A DNA stretch of 64,000 bases from VGBV01 sp963813725 (GCA_963813725.1 CAWFAI010000013.1:346594-410593), one strand, 5' to 3'. Shown: positions 1-10,517, counted from the first letter of the stretch. Numbers and translations: made by a program. The notes: generated by a model from the sequence alone, not told the origin.

Positions 1-1508
<1,508 letters not shown>

Positions 1509-1592
1509 GATTCGTTCCTCCAAAGCTTGCGTTACAAAATCTGAGTCTTAGTGTGGCAGATCGGTGCGAGAAAGTAAACCAGGAACGAAAAA
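1509..1592 (-). promoter_or_regulatory. dnaK upstream region
   Basis: This 84-nt stretch between the dnaK start and the terminator of the next gene must carry the dnaK promoter. It holds the only AT-richer segment here (TTTACT-type and CACTAAGACTCAG-type elements on the minus strand). I could not fit a convincing HrcA/CIRCE or HspR/HAIR operator: there is one ACTCAG-like half site without a partner. Confidence 0.3.
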
Positions 1593-1621
1593 GGGCCCGG
1601 CGCGCGAGGCGAGCCGGGCCC
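1588..1621 (-). terminator. Rho-independent terminator of the nuclease-fold gene
   Basis: A perfect 9-bp stem (GGGCCCGGC 1593-1601 with GCCGGGCCC 1613-1621) has an 11-nt loop. On the minus strand it is followed by five T residues (AAAAA at 1588-1592 on the plus strand). Orientation and position, 27 nt past the stop at 1649, fit termination of the minus-strand gene to the right, insulating dnaK. Confidence 0.8.
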
Positions 1622-1648
1622 TGAGCAGCGCCGCCGAGGCGGGCTTGA

Positions 1649-2897
1649 CTACTTCTTCTTCGCGGCCGCCAGGTTCAGCAGGCTGGTGACCCCGGCGTGG
1701 TCCGACGGATAGAGGCCGCTGACGGGCGCGCGACCGGTCACGAAGCCCTTCTTGAACTTGACCTGCTTCGAGTTCGTCATCACGTGGTCGATGTGATGAT
1801 CGAAGTCCGCGATCGAGCCGCCGACCAGGTTGGAATCGCTGAGGCAGCAGCTCATCGGATTCGAGGTGTCGACCGGCCTGAAGCCTCCGGCGACGAGGGC
1901 GTTGTAGGCGAGCACGTCGCCGTCGTTGCCCACGGTGTCGTCGTCCGAGTTCAGGTCACCGAGCAGGATCACCGGCAGCTTGCCGGTCGCCGGGCCGCCG
2001 GGAGCGATCAGCGACTGAGCCTGCGCCTGACGGACCTCGCCCTGGCCCACCGTGGTGCCCTGGTTGGTGGTGTTGGAGGTGGCGCTGTCGAACGCCTCGT
2101 GGTGCAGGTTCACGAACTTGAACCAGCCGCTTCCGCGAACCTTGGCCTCCAGGGCCGTCCAGCCGCGTGTGACGTCGATCGGGAAGCCCGACACGCTGAC
2201 CTGCAGCAGCGTCGGGAACGTGCCCTGGCTGGGCTTGCGGGTCTTGACGCCTGCTTTCTGCTTGACGAGGATCACGTCGCGCATGGTCAGACGGCCATTC
2301 CGATCCGCGCCCGCGAGGCCCCCATTTGGGTCCCCTTGGTCGTTGGCCGGAGTCTCGAAGTCGAACTCCTCGTTGACGACGACCGCCTTGTAGCGCAGGC
2401 ACTTGCCGCCGTTCTTGGCCGCTTGCCGCCCTTCTTCTTGCCCTTCTTGCACTTCGTGTTGTTGACCTCCGCCAGCAGCAGCGCCAGGAAGTCGTACTCG
2501 ACCTGGGTCGCCTTGGGCGGGAATACGTCGAGCGGAGTAGGGCGCGGTGCGCCAGAGCGCGACCTCCTGCAGGCCGACCAGGTCGGGCTGGCGCTTCTTG
2601 ATCTCGCCCGCCAGTGCCTTTGCTCGGAGCGGGAAGTTCGTGCGATCGACCTGGTTCACGACCTCGCCGGCTCCGTCGGCGAGCTCGTCCGGGTTGGTCG
2701 CCGCCAGGCCCGGGCCGAGGTCGGCGCCGAGGTAGACGTTGCGGGTCATCACGGTGACGTTCTCGCCCTTCTTCTTTCCCTTCCCCTTTGCAGCATCCGC
2801 GACGCCGGGGATCATCGTCACGCCGAGGGCGGCGACGAGAGCGCGAGCAGGGCCGGGTGGCGCGGGAGCGCTGGGGGGACACGTGCTGGTGACTCAA
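1649..2897 (-). CDS. Secreted endonuclease/exonuclease/phosphatase-fold protein, frameshifted
   Basis: Exported member of the EEP (DNase I-like) metal-dependent phosphoesterase fold. The conserved strand VTVMTRNVYLGADL follows a lysine-rich linker, then DLVGLQEVALWR (metal-binding Glu), VILLGDLNSDDD (Asp/Asn) and SDHAGVTSLL (terminal Asp-His). The start is a TTG at 2897 with AAAGGAG in front, giving an Arg-rich n-region; the hydrophobic core ALLALVAALGV is only reached after a shift near 2850-2862. Two further compensating shifts lie near 2530 and 2415, and between them the correct frame reads KATQVEYDFLALLLAEVNN. These three shifts look like consensus errors rather than decay, because the catalytic ends remain intact. 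The substrate (nucleic acid or phospholipid) is unknown. Confidence 0.75.
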
Positions 2898-2997
2898 GGC
2901 GAAGCTCCTTTCGATCTCGCCGCGCCGACGGCCGGCGGCGAATCTCCTCCATGGAAGGAATGTAAAACGTTCCGAGCCCGGGAAGTTGCGCTGGGGC

Positions 2998-3387
2998 CTA
3001 GCGGTCCCCGGCCACTTGGGCCACGAATTCCGAGACCTCCTTGGCCTGCGGGCCCGTGAGGATGCCCTTCGGCATCTTGCCGCCGATGCCGTTCAGCACC
3101 GCGCTCAGCACGCGGGGCTGGATCGTGGCGGGATCGGGCGGGGTGGGGCTCGGGGGCGCCAGCAGCTCGTCCAGGTCGGGGCCGACGACGCCGTCGGTGC
3201 CCGCCTTGTAGAGGGTGTGGCAGGAGCCGCAGTTGGTCACGAACAGCTCCTTGCCCTGCTCCAGGTCCGCGGGGACGCTCTGGGGCGAGGCCTCTTCGCC
3301 ACCCTCGCGGCTGATCGCCCAGGCGGGGATCAGGACCGCGAACAGGACCGCGGCGATGCCGAACATGACGAGCGTGCTGCGCTTCAT
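2998..3387 (-). CDS. Membrane-anchored c-type cytochrome
   Basis: 129-residue monohaem class I cytochrome c. Residues ~5-25 (TLVMFGIAAVLFAVLIPAWAI) form a signal anchor. The haem motif CGSCH sits at about residues 53-57, with a likely axial Met in GGKMPKG near residue 105. The haem domain would lie outside the membrane and shuttle electrons. No oxidase or other redox partner is adjacent, so its partner is unknown. It ends with a short acidic/amphipathic helix typical of the fold. Start at ATG 3387; no convincing ribosome site is seen. Confidence 0.85.
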   Translation of the reverse strand: MKRSTLVMFGIAAVLFAVLIPAWAISREGGEEASPQSVPADLEQGKELFVTNCGSCHTLYKAGTDGVVGPDLDELLAPPSPTPPDPATIQPRVLSAVLNGIGGKMPKGILTGPQAKEVSEFVAQVAGDR

Positions 3388-3420
3388 CGGGGCCGCAGCA
3401 TATAGCCGCGCGTGCCGCGC

Positions 3421-4212
3421 TCAGCCACCCACCGCGACGACCTCTCTGAAGTAGGGGCACATCCGGCGCAGCTCGCATTCCTCGCAGCGCGGGCGGGGCC
3501 GGCAGAGCGCGCGACCGTGGCGGATCAGGTTGACGTGGAGCTCGTAGGCGTCCTCGGGCGGGGTGATGGCGAGCATCTCGTCGTGGGCCTCGTCGAAAGA
3601 GGCACCCTCGCGAAACAGCCCCAGCCGCGCGCCGACCCGCTTCACGTGGGTGTCGACCGGGATCTCGGGGCGGTCGAACGTGAAGATGAGGACGCAGGCC
3701 GCGGTCTTGCGGCCGACCCCCGGCAGGTCGGTGAGGTAGTCGAGGGCCTGCTGCCTCGGCGCCTCGGCCAGCCAGTCGAGGTCCGGAGGGTCGCCGATGT
3801 TCTCGAGCACGTGCTGGATCCGCGGCGTCTTCGAGGGCGCGAGGCCGCCGGGGCGCAGCGCCTCCTCGAGCTCACCGGGCGGGGCGTCCCGGACCTGCTC
3901 CCAGGTGGGGAAGCGCTCGCGCATGCGCCCGTAGGCGACGTCTCGGTTGCGGTCGTTGGTGTTCTGGGAGAGGATCGTCCGCACGAGCTCGGCGATCGGG
4001 TGCCCGTGGGGCTCGTTCACCGGGCGGCCGTACATCTGCCGCAGCCGGTCGCGAATCGCGAGCACGCGCCTCCGCGAGGGCCGCTTCCAGGAAGCGTCTC
4101 GCTTCGGGACCCGGCCCAGGTCCTCGGCCAGGCCGATGCGGCGGCCGCGCTCGGCCAGCTCCCGGGCCCGGCGGTCGGGTTCGGCGATCGCGCGCTTGCT
4201 CGGCAGCGGCAC
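3421..4212 (-). CDS. nth: Endonuclease III-like DNA glycosylase/AP lyase
   Basis: HhH-GPD base-excision repair enzyme acting on oxidised pyrimidines. Visible parts are LVRTILSQNTNDRNRD, the helix-hairpin-helix LPGVGRKTAACVL with the catalytic Lys, PVDTHVKRVGARLG with the catalytic Asp, and a C-terminal four-Cys cluster in RALCRPRPRCEEC and LRRMCPYF. The first Cys gap is 5 residues rather than the usual 6. I chose GTG 4212 because a TATCCT -10-like box lies 6 nt upstream, the leaderless arrangement seen elsewhere here. The frame is open further upstream but would then overlap the divergent hydrolase. Length 263 aa, slightly longer than E. coli Nth because of a basic N-terminus. Confidence 0.88.
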   Translation of the reverse strand: MPLPSKRAIAEPDRRARELAERGRRIGLAEDLGRVPKRDASWKRPSRRRVLAIRDRLRQMYGRPVNEPHGHPIAELVRTILSQNTNDRNRDVAYGRMRERFPTWEQVRDAPPGELEEALRPGGLAPSKTPRIQHVLENIGDPPDLDWLAEAPRQQALDYLTDLPGVGRKTAACVLIFTFDRPEIPVDTHVKRVGARLGLFREGASFDEAHDEMLAITPPEDAYELHVNLIRHGRALCRPRPRCEECELRRMCPYFREVVAVGG

Positions 4213-4267
4213 GCGGCGAGGATATTGTCCGCGCCCGCATGAGCCACCGTCAAGCCACCGGGACGCG

Positions 4268-5102
4268 ATGAGCGTGCCGCTGCAGACCGGCAGCGTCGTC
4301 GTGGACGGCGTCGGCACCTTCTTCCGGCGGCTGCCCGGGGAGGGGCCGCCGACCGTGTTCGTGCACGGCGTCCCGACCCATTCCGAGGAGTGGACCCCGT
4401 TCCTGGAGCGGATGCAAGGGCCCGCCCTGGCCTTCGACCTGCCGGGCTTCGGCCGCTCCGAGCGGCCGCCACCGAGAGCGCTTCGACTGCTCGGTCCACG
4501 CGTACGCCGCCCACTTCGAACGGGTGCTGGAGAGCCTGGGGATCGGGGAGTACCAACTGGTCGTCCACGACTGGGGCGCGGTCGGCCTGATCGCCGCCCA
4601 GCGCCAGCCCGAGCGGGTGCGCCGGCTCTGCGTGATCAACGCGGTGCCTCTGCTGCCCGGCTACCGCTGGCACCGCACGGCCCGCGGCTGGCGGACCCCG
4701 GTGCTGGGCGAGCTCTCGACCCGGGGCTGGACCCGCGGGCTGCTGGCGCTGGGCCTGCGCGAGTCGCGAGGCGACTGGAGTCCGCACGACCCGGAGTTCG
4801 TGGACATGATCTGGGACCACCTCGACCGTGGGACCTTCCAGGCGATCCTGCGGCTCTACCGCTCGGCGCCGGAGTCCGAGCTGGCCCGCCTGGGCGCAGG
4901 CCTCGGCGCGATCGAGGCGCCGGCGCTGGTCGTCTGGGGCAACAGGGACCGCTACATCCCCGCCCGCTTCGGCCCGGCCTTCGCCGACGCGCTGGGCGAC
5001 GCCGAGCTGCTGGCGCGGCCCGAGCTGGGCCACTGGCCGTGGCTGGAGGACCGGGCTCTGGTCGATCGCATCTGTGGCTTCATCGAGGCGCCGGCAAGAT
5101 GA
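4268..5102 (+). CDS. Alpha/beta hydrolase, haloalkane dehalogenase/epoxide hydrolase type (frameshift near 4470)
   Basis: Alpha/beta-hydrolase fold. The oxyanion region reads TVFVHGVPTHSEEWTPF, the nucleophile elbow is VVHDWGAVGL with Asp as nucleophile, the acid region is VVWGNRDRYIP, and the catalytic His is in ELGHWPWLED. An Asp nucleophile followed by Trp-Gly is characteristic of haloalkane dehalogenases and epoxide hydrolases rather than Ser esterases. The N-terminal part (from ATG 4268) ends in FGRSERPP and resumes one frame over with RFDCSVHAYAAHFERVL, so a single base has been gained or lost around 4465-4478. It is divergent from nth. Substrate cannot be told. Confidence 0.8.
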
Positions 5103-5181
5103 AGCGGGGCGGCTGCCCGCTGCCCGCTGCGTGCCGAAAATCACGCGAGTTGTTACCGAGCGGTGACTAGAATCTTCGACC

Positions 5182-5949
5182 GTGCGCGCGCTGATCGCGA
5201 GGACAGAAGGATGGCTTCCCCACGGCTGGGGTGACGCCGGGCGCCAGCTCGGGCTGTTCGTGCTGGCCGACCTCTGCTACGAGACCGTGCGGGGAATCGC
5301 CGACGGCCAGCGCGTCGAGGCCTACTCGAACGCCGCCTGGGTGATCGACGTCGAGTCCGCGACCGGCACGTTCTTCGAGCCGGACCTGCAGGGGGCGCTG
5401 CTGAACTTCCAGTGGGTCGTGGACCTGGCCAACTTCTCCTACATGAACACCCACTTCGTGCTCACGACCGGGTTTTTGGTCTGGCTCTACCTCTACCGCA
5501 ACGAGCACTTCTACTTCGTGCGCAACATGTTCATGGTCGCGATGGGGCTGGCGCTGGTCGGCTACGCGCTGGTGCCCACCGCGCCGCCGCGGCTGATCGA
5601 CGGCTACGGCTTCGTCGACACGATCAACCAATACGCGCAGGTGACTCACGACTCGGCGCTGGTCAAGCTGTTCATCAACCCCTACGCGGCGATCCCTAGC
5701 ATGCACTGCGCCTTCGCCCTGATGATCGGCGCCACCGGCGCGCTGATCGCCCGCCACACAATCACCCGGATCCTCTGGTGCGCCTATCCCCTCTTCGTGC
5801 TCTTCGTCGTCATCGCCACCGCCAACCACTTCTGGCTGGACGGGGCGATCGGATGGGTCGTGGCCGGCGTCTCCGCCCTGGCGGCGGCCCAGCTGGCCCG
5901 GATGCGCCCGGCCGCCTGGTCCTTCGGGCAGCGCCCGGCGACGGCTTGA
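5182..5949 (+). CDS. PAP2-superfamily integral membrane phosphatase/transferase, copy A
   Basis: 255-residue polytopic membrane protein with the acid-phosphatase/vanadium-haloperoxidase motifs: an upstream Arg region, AAIPSMHCAFAL (motif C2, catalytic His) and ANHFWLDGAIGW (motif C3, His/Asp). It resembles the inositol-phosphotransferase-like PAP2 subgroup with five to six TM helices. A TAGAAT box (5168-5173) ends 8 nt before the GTG start, suggesting a leaderless transcript heading the co-directional lipid block. Being in the same block as a PI-phosphate-synthase-type enzyme and ino1 makes a role in removing phosphate from phosphatidylinositol phosphate, or in lipid head-group transfer, attractive but unproven. 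Confidence 0.8.
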   Translation: MRALIARTEGWLPHGWGDAGRQLGLFVLADLCYETVRGIADGQRVEAYSNAAWVIDVESATGTFFEPDLQGALLNFQWVVDLANFSYMNTHFVLTTGFLVWLYLYRNEHFYFVRNMFMVAMGLALVGYALVPTAPPRLIDGYGFVDTINQYAQVTHDSALVKLFINPYAAIPSMHCAFALMIGATGALIARHTITRILWCAYPLFVLFVVIATANHFWLDGAIGWVVAGVSALAAAQLARMRPAAWSFGQRPATA

Positions 5950-7610
5950 GCAACGCGACCGGCGCCGTGCGGGCTCCCGGCGACTCAGCGGGCCGCCACC
6001 GGTTCCGGCGCTACGCCGAGCCCGGCCTGGTCGCGGCCGCGTTCGGGATCCTCTACCTCATCATCGAGCCCTCCAGCGCGGACCACGCCGCGCAGGCCTT
6101 CCGCTCGGGGCTGTTCGAGGACGAGGGCCTCTCGGCCTGGAACAACCTCTGGTTCGGCGGCCATCACACCCCGGGGTACAGCGTGCTGTTCCCCTTCCTG
6201 GGCTCTGCCATCGGCCCGCGCGAGACCGGCGCGATCGCAACCGTGATCGCGGCGGTGCTGTTCAGCGCCATCGCCTACGAGCGCTGGGGAGATCGAGCCC
6301 GGCTCGGCGTGATCTGGTTCGCCGCAGGAGCCTCGATCAACCTCTTCACCGGCCGCCTGGCGTTCGCGCTCGGGATCGCGATCGCGCTGGCCGCGGTCCT
6401 CGCCGCCCAGCGCGGCTGGCGGCCGCTGGGGATCGCCTTCGCGATCCTGACCCCGCTGGCGAGCCCGGTCGCCGCGCTGTTTTTGGCCTGCGCCGCCGTC
6501 GCGCACTCCGTCGCCGAGCGCAGCCGCGCCGGGCTCGAGCTGGCCGTGGCGGCGCTCGGGACGGCCGTGCTGCTGGCGCTCGCCTTCCCCGAGGGCGGCA
6601 CCGAGCCCTTCGTCGCCTCCAGCTTCCAGCCGGCGATCCTGATCGCGATCGCGGTCTTCATCGCGATCCCGAAGGAGGAGAGGCTGCTGCGCTATGGCGT
6701 CGCCGCCTACGCCGCTGCGCTCGCCGGCGCGTTCCTGATCGACTCGCCGATGGGAGGGAACGCGACCCGGATGGGCGCCCTCTTCCTCGGGCCTGCGCTG
6801 GCCTTCGGGCTGTGGCGCCGCCAGAAGTTGGCGCTGGTGCTGCTGGCGCCGTTCCTGGTCTACTGGCAGTGGTCCCCGGTGGTCCGCGATCTCGAGACCG
6901 TTGCGGCCCAGCCCTCTGTCGAGTCCTCCTACTACGCGCCGGTGCGGGACTTCGTGCGGGGGGTCCCCGGCCACCAGCGCCACCGCGTCGAGGTGCTCCC
7001 GGCCGAGCATCACTGGGAGGCCGCGCACGTGCCGCGCGGGATCTACATCGCCCGCGGCTGGGAGCGCCAGCTGGACCGAAAGCTCAACGCCCTCTTCTAT
7101 GAGGACGAGAGCGGGCCGCTCACCTCCGCCGCCTACCGGGCCTGGCTCGACGATCTCGCCGTCGGGTTCATCGCCGTGCCGGGCAGCGCGCTCGACTACG
7201 CGGCCGAGGCCGAGGCCCGGCTGATCGCCAAGGGCCTGCCCTACCTGACCAAGGCCTTCGTCAGCCGGGACTGGACGATCTACCGGGTCGAGGACCCCTC
7301 GCCGCTCGCCTTCGGAGCGGGCACGAGCGTGAAGCTGACCCCGGAGGGATTCACCCTGGTCGCCGACTCGCCTGGGGCAATCGTGGTCAAGGTCCGCTGG
7401 ACCCCTTACTGGTCGATCGAGGAGGGCACCGGCTGCGTCGACGAATCGACGAACGGCTTCACGCGGGTGATCGCTCCCGAGCCGGGCCGGTTCCGGATCG
7501 GCGTCGATTTCAGCCCGCTGCGCGCGCTCGATGGCGACCGGCGCTGCGCCGACCACCCCCCGGTCACCAGCGGGTGGGAGGAGGCGGCCAGGAGGGACCG
7601 GGCCGAGTGA
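5946..7610 (+). CDS. Polytopic membrane protein, possible GT-C type glycosyltransferase
   Basis: About 554 residues. The N-terminal ~320 residues are multiple hydrophobic helices (for example LVAAAFGILYLIIEPS and LAFALGIAIALAAVLAA); the C-terminal ~220 residues are soluble, with Trp/Tyr/Arg-rich strands such as PRGIYIARGWERQLD. An acidic pair in the first outer loop (FEDEGLSAWNNLWFGG) resembles the Asp/Glu motif of GT-C lipid-linked sugar transferases. The TTG start at 5946 overlaps the stop of PAP2 copy A; GTG 5967 is an alternative. The gene sits between two PAP2 paralogues in the inositol-lipid block, so I infer a cell-envelope lipid or glycan role. No family is firmly recognised. Confidence 0.65.
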   Translation: MSNATGAVRAPGDSAGRHRFRRYAEPGLVAAAFGILYLIIEPSSADHAAQAFRSGLFEDEGLSAWNNLWFGGHHTPGYSVLFPFLGSAIGPRETGAIATVIAAVLFSAIAYERWGDRARLGVIWFAAGASINLFTGRLAFALGIAIALAAVLAAQRGWRPLGIAFAILTPLASPVAALFLACAAVAHSVAERSRAGLELAVAALGTAVLLALAFPEGGTEPFVASSFQPAILIAIAVFIAIPKEERLLRYGVAAYAAALAGAFLIDSPMGGNATRMGALFLGPALAFGLWRRQKLALVLLAPFLVYWQWSPVVRDLETVAAQPSVESSYYAPVRDFVRGVPGHQRHRVEVLPAEHHWEAAHVPRGIYIARGWERQLDRKLNALFYEDESGPLTSAAYRAWLDDLAVGFIAVPGSALDYAAEAEARLIAKGLPYLTKAFVSRDWTIYRVEDPSPLAFGAGTSVKLTPEGFTLVADSPGAIVVKVRWTPYWSIEEGTGCVDESTNGFTRVIAPEPGRFRIGVDFSPLRALDGDRRCADHPPVTSGWEEAARRDRAE

Positions 7611-7613
7611 GCC

Positions 7614-8438
7614 TTGGCCGTTCCCTCTCGCCGCGCGCCCTTGACCGCTGACGGCCTGCGGCGGCGCCTGCTGCCGCGGGGCCCTCTGGACCTGCTGGTC
7701 CAGTTCGTCGTGATCGCGGTCGCCTACACGGCGTGGCGCTACGCACGCGGCGCCGTCGCCCCGGCGGACCTGTCGGCGGCTTTCGCCAGCGGCCGCGACC
7801 TCGTTGACTTCGAGCGCTCGATCGGGACCCTGATCGAGGCCGATGTGCAGAGCTGGGCCCTGGAGCAGGAGTCGACCGCTGGGCTGGCGCGCTGGGGCTA
7901 CGCCAACCTTCATTTCAAGGGCAGCGTGCTGGCGCTGCTGGTGATCTTCTTCGCCTATCGCGGCAGCTACGGCTTCGTGCGTAATACGGTGATCGCCGCG
8001 ATGGCGATCTCGGTGCTCTGCTACTGGCTCTATCCCGTCGCCCCGCCCCGCTTCCTGGAGGAGCTTGGGCTGGACGGGGCGACCGCTGTCACCGGCAACA
8101 ACTCGCTGCTGAGCGACCCAGGCAACCCGTTCTTCAACCCGGTCGCGGCGGTTCCCTCGATGCACGTCGGCCTCTCGGTGATCTTCGCCTGGTCGCTTGC
8201 GCTGCTGGTCCCCTGGCGAGCGCTGAAGGCCTTGCTGTTCGCCTATCCGCTGCTGATGACCTACGTGGTCGTGGCCAGCGGCAACCACTATTGGATCGAC
8301 GCGCTGTTCGGCCTGCTCGCCGCAGGGGCGGCTGCCGGCATCGCCATCCTGCTCGCGCGGCTGAATCCCGACTGGGCCTTTCGCGCGCCGGCGGAGCCAC
8401 AGGCTGCCTCGCCGGGCGCTCAGATGGTGGCCGCGTGA
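7614..8438 (+). CDS. PAP2-superfamily integral membrane protein, copy B
   Basis: 274-residue paralogue of the gene at 5182 with the same architecture: an N-terminal soluble segment, then helices with YPVAPPRFLEELG, AAVPSMHVGLSVIFAW (C2 motif) and ASGNHYWIDALFG (C3 motif). The active-site His residues and the Asp are present. TTG 7614 is 20-odd nt after an AGGAGGGA-like stretch; TTG 7641 is an in-frame alternative. It overlaps the next gene by GTGA (stop inside 8436-8438), so the two are translationally coupled, tying this PAP2 protein directly to the CDP-alcohol transferase. Confidence 0.8.
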   Translation: MAVPSRRAPLTADGLRRRLLPRGPLDLLVQFVVIAVAYTAWRYARGAVAPADLSAAFASGRDLVDFERSIGTLIEADVQSWALEQESTAGLARWGYANLHFKGSVLALLVIFFAYRGSYGFVRNTVIAAMAISVLCYWLYPVAPPRFLEELGLDGATAVTGNNSLLSDPGNPFFNPVAAVPSMHVGLSVIFAWSLALLVPWRALKALLFAYPLLMTYVVVASGNHYWIDALFGLLAAGAAAGIAILLARLNPDWAFRAPAEPQAASPGAQMVAA

Positions 8439-9142
8439 ACGACCGGCCTGAACGGATCGAGCGGCCCGAGCGGCCCGAGCGAGCCGAGCGACCCGTGGCG
8501 GCTGCGGCGGAGGAGATCTCGGCCAACATGCGCAACCGCCTGATCGAGTCCCGGCTGACGCCGAACGCCATCTCCATGGTCGGCCTGGCGGGCAATCTCG
8601 CCGCGGCGGTGCTGATCTGGCAGGGCTACTACTTCCTGGGGGGCGTCGCCTTCATCCTCGGCTCGGTCATGGACACGCTCGACGGCCGCTACGCGCGCGC
8701 CTCGGGCAAGGGCACGCTGTTCGGGGCCTTCCTGGACTCCACGCTCGACCGCGTCGAGGAGGGGATCGTGCTGACCGCGGTCGCCTACCGCTTCGCCGAG
8801 ACCGGCGACGAGTTCGCGGCCGCGATGTGCGTGGTCGTCGTGCTGGGCTCGCTGATGGTCTCCTACACCCGTGCCCGGGCAGAGGCGCTGGGGGTGGAAT
8901 GCAAGGTCGGTGTCGCCACACGCCCCGTCAGAGTGGTCATACTGTCCATCGGCCTCGTCTTCGCAAAAGGGGCCGGCGTCTTCGACATCGAGCTGCTGGC
9001 TCCCGCGATCTACGCGATGGCCGTGCTCACCGCCTTCACGGTCGTGCAGCGTGTCTGGCACGTCAGGAACGCGCTGAAGGAGATGGAGAGGACGCCCGAA
9101 GGGCCCCCGACCGGGGCAGAGGGCGCGACCGCGGACGTGTAA
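8435..9142 (+). CDS. CDP-alcohol phosphatidyltransferase, phosphatidylinositol-phosphate-synthase type
   Basis: Integral membrane enzyme joining a CDP-diacylglycerol phosphatidyl group to an alcohol. The full signature is present: DTLDGRYAR, then G eight residues on and AFLDSTLDR supplying the last two Asp (D-G-x2-A-R-x8-G-x3-D-x3-D). Five to six TM segments follow. In actinobacteria this class uses inositol-1-phosphate from Ino1, and ino1 is the next gene, so PI-phosphate synthase is the best reading. The GTG start overlaps the preceding stop. The N-terminus carries a low-complexity run of Pro-Glu-Arg repeats (ERIERPERPERAERP), unusual for the family. Confidence 0.85.
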   Translation: MNDRPERIERPERPERAERPVAAAAEEISANMRNRLIESRLTPNAISMVGLAGNLAAAVLIWQGYYFLGGVAFILGSVMDTLDGRYARASGKGTLFGAFLDSTLDRVEEGIVLTAVAYRFAETGDEFAAAMCVVVVLGSLMVSYTRARAEALGVECKVGVATRPVRVVILSIGLVFAKGAGVFDIELLAPAIYAMAVLTAFTVVQRVWHVRNALKEMERTPEGPPTGAEGATADV

Positions 9143-9205
9143 CCGCATCGCCCCGCAAGTGTGGTTTGTGGGTCAAGACTTCGCATCCAGGAGGGTTTTC
9201 AGGCA

Positions 9206-10423
9206 ATGAGCACCGTCAATGGAAGAAAGAACGGCGCGGCCCGCAACGGCGCCCGCGACGACAAGGTCCGGGTCGCCATCGTCGGCGTCGGGAACTGCGC
9301 GAGCTCGTTCGTGCAGGGCATTGAGTACTACAAGGACGCCGACCCCGCCGAGCAGGTGCCTGGCCTGATGCACGTGGACCTGGGCGGCTACCACGTCCGC
9401 GACATCGAGTTCACCGCCGCTTTCGACATCGACGCCGACAAGGTCGGCAAGGACCTCTCCGAGGCGATCTTCTCGGGCCAGAACAACACCATGAAGTTCT
9501 CCGATGTCCCGAAGCTGGGCGTGAAGGTCCACCGCGGCATGACCCACGACGGCCTCGGCAAGTACCTGAAGGAGAAGATCACCAAGGCGCCGGGCAAGAC
9601 CGCCGACATCGTCGGCATCCTGCAGGACACGCAGACCGACGTCGTCGTCTGCTACCTGCCGGTCGGCTCCGAGCAGGCGACCAAGTGGTACGTCGAGCAG
9701 GCGCTGGCCGCGGGCGTCGGCTTCGTCAACTGCCTGCCGGTGTTCATCGCCCGCGAGGACTACTGGAATGAGCGCTTCACCGAGGCGGGCCTGCCGATCA
9801 TCGGCGACGACATCAAGTCCCAGGTCGGCGCCACCATCGTGCACCGCCAGCTCGCCAGGCTGTTCGCCGACCGCGGGGTGCGCATGGAGCGGACCAGCCA
9901 GCTCAACGTCGGCGGCAACATGGACTTCTACAACATGCTCGAGCGCGAGCGGCTGGAGTCCAAGAAGATCTCCAAGACGAACGCCGTCACCTCGATCATG
10001 GACCACGAGCTGCCGGCCGAGGACGTCTACATCGGCCCCTCGGACTACGTGCCGTGGCTGACCGATCGCAAGTGGGCGCACATCCGCGTCGAGGGCAAGT
10101 CCTTCGGCGACGTGCCGCTCAACGTCGAGCTGAAGCTCGAGGTCTGGGACTCGCCCAACTCCGCCGGCATCGTCATCGACGCGGTCCGCATCATCAAGCT
10201 GGCCCTGAACCACGGCATCGCCGGCCAGCTCGACGGGCCCTCGAGCTACCTGATGAAGTCGCCCCACAACCAGCGGCCCGATCCCGACGCGCGGGAGATG
10301 ACCGAGGAGTTCATCGCCTCCCACGCCCGCCAGCGCGGCCTGCCGGTCGGCGGCGGCGGCAAGGACGGCGCCAAGAAGGCGAAGGGCAAGAAGAAGGACA
10401 AGAAGAAGGCCAAGGCCAAGTAG
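9206..10423 (+). CDS. ino1: Inositol-3-phosphate synthase
   Basis: Cytoplasmic NAD-dependent enzyme converting glucose-6-phosphate to inositol-3(1)-phosphate, precursor for phosphatidylinositol and mycothiol-type thiols. The N-terminal Rossmann motif is VAIVGVGNCASSFVQG; conserved blocks include DIVGILQDTQTD, GDDIKSQVGATIVHRQLA, NVGGNMDFYNML, KISKTNAVTS and PLNVELKLEVWDSPNSAG. ATG 9206 is preceded by AGGAGGG about 12 nt upstream. At ~405 aa it matches the short actinobacterial form. The last ~25 residues are a Lys/Gly/Ala tail (KKAKGKKKDKKKAKAK) that is not part of the catalytic fold. It follows the PI-phosphate-synthase-type gene by 63 nt. Confidence 0.95.
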   Translation: MSTVNGRKNGAARNGARDDKVRVAIVGVGNCASSFVQGIEYYKDADPAEQVPGLMHVDLGGYHVRDIEFTAAFDIDADKVGKDLSEAIFSGQNNTMKFSDVPKLGVKVHRGMTHDGLGKYLKEKITKAPGKTADIVGILQDTQTDVVVCYLPVGSEQATKWYVEQALAAGVGFVNCLPVFIAREDYWNERFTEAGLPIIGDDIKSQVGATIVHRQLARLFADRGVRMERTSQLNVGGNMDFYNMLERERLESKKISKTNAVTSIMDHELPAEDVYIGPSDYVPWLTDRKWAHIRVEGKSFGDVPLNVELKLEVWDSPNSAGIVIDAVRIIKLALNHGIAGQLDGPSSYLMKSPHNQRPDPDAREMTEEFIASHARQRGLPVGGGGKDGAKKAKGKKKDKKKAKAK

Positions 10424-10517
10424 GCCAGGCCCTGCGTCTCGTCTTCCCCCTGCGCCCGGCCACCCCGCTGCGCCCGGCCTCTGATCCGGCCGCCCGGCGC
10501 GACATATCCTCACGGGG

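Noticed and set aside
1509..1592. Possible HAIR or CIRCE heat-shock operator upstream of dnaK
   Set aside because: Only one weak ACTCAG/CTTAGTG-like half site; no matching inverted half at the required spacing.
8441..8500. Tandem CGAGCGGCC-type direct repeats at the start of the CDP-alcohol transferase
   Set aside because: These encode a Pro-Glu-Arg run in frame; simple codon-level low complexity, not a mobile repeat.
10440..10500. Direct repeat CTGCGCCCGGCC after ino1 as a terminator
   Set aside because: The two copies are direct, not inverted, and no stable stem with a T run was found.
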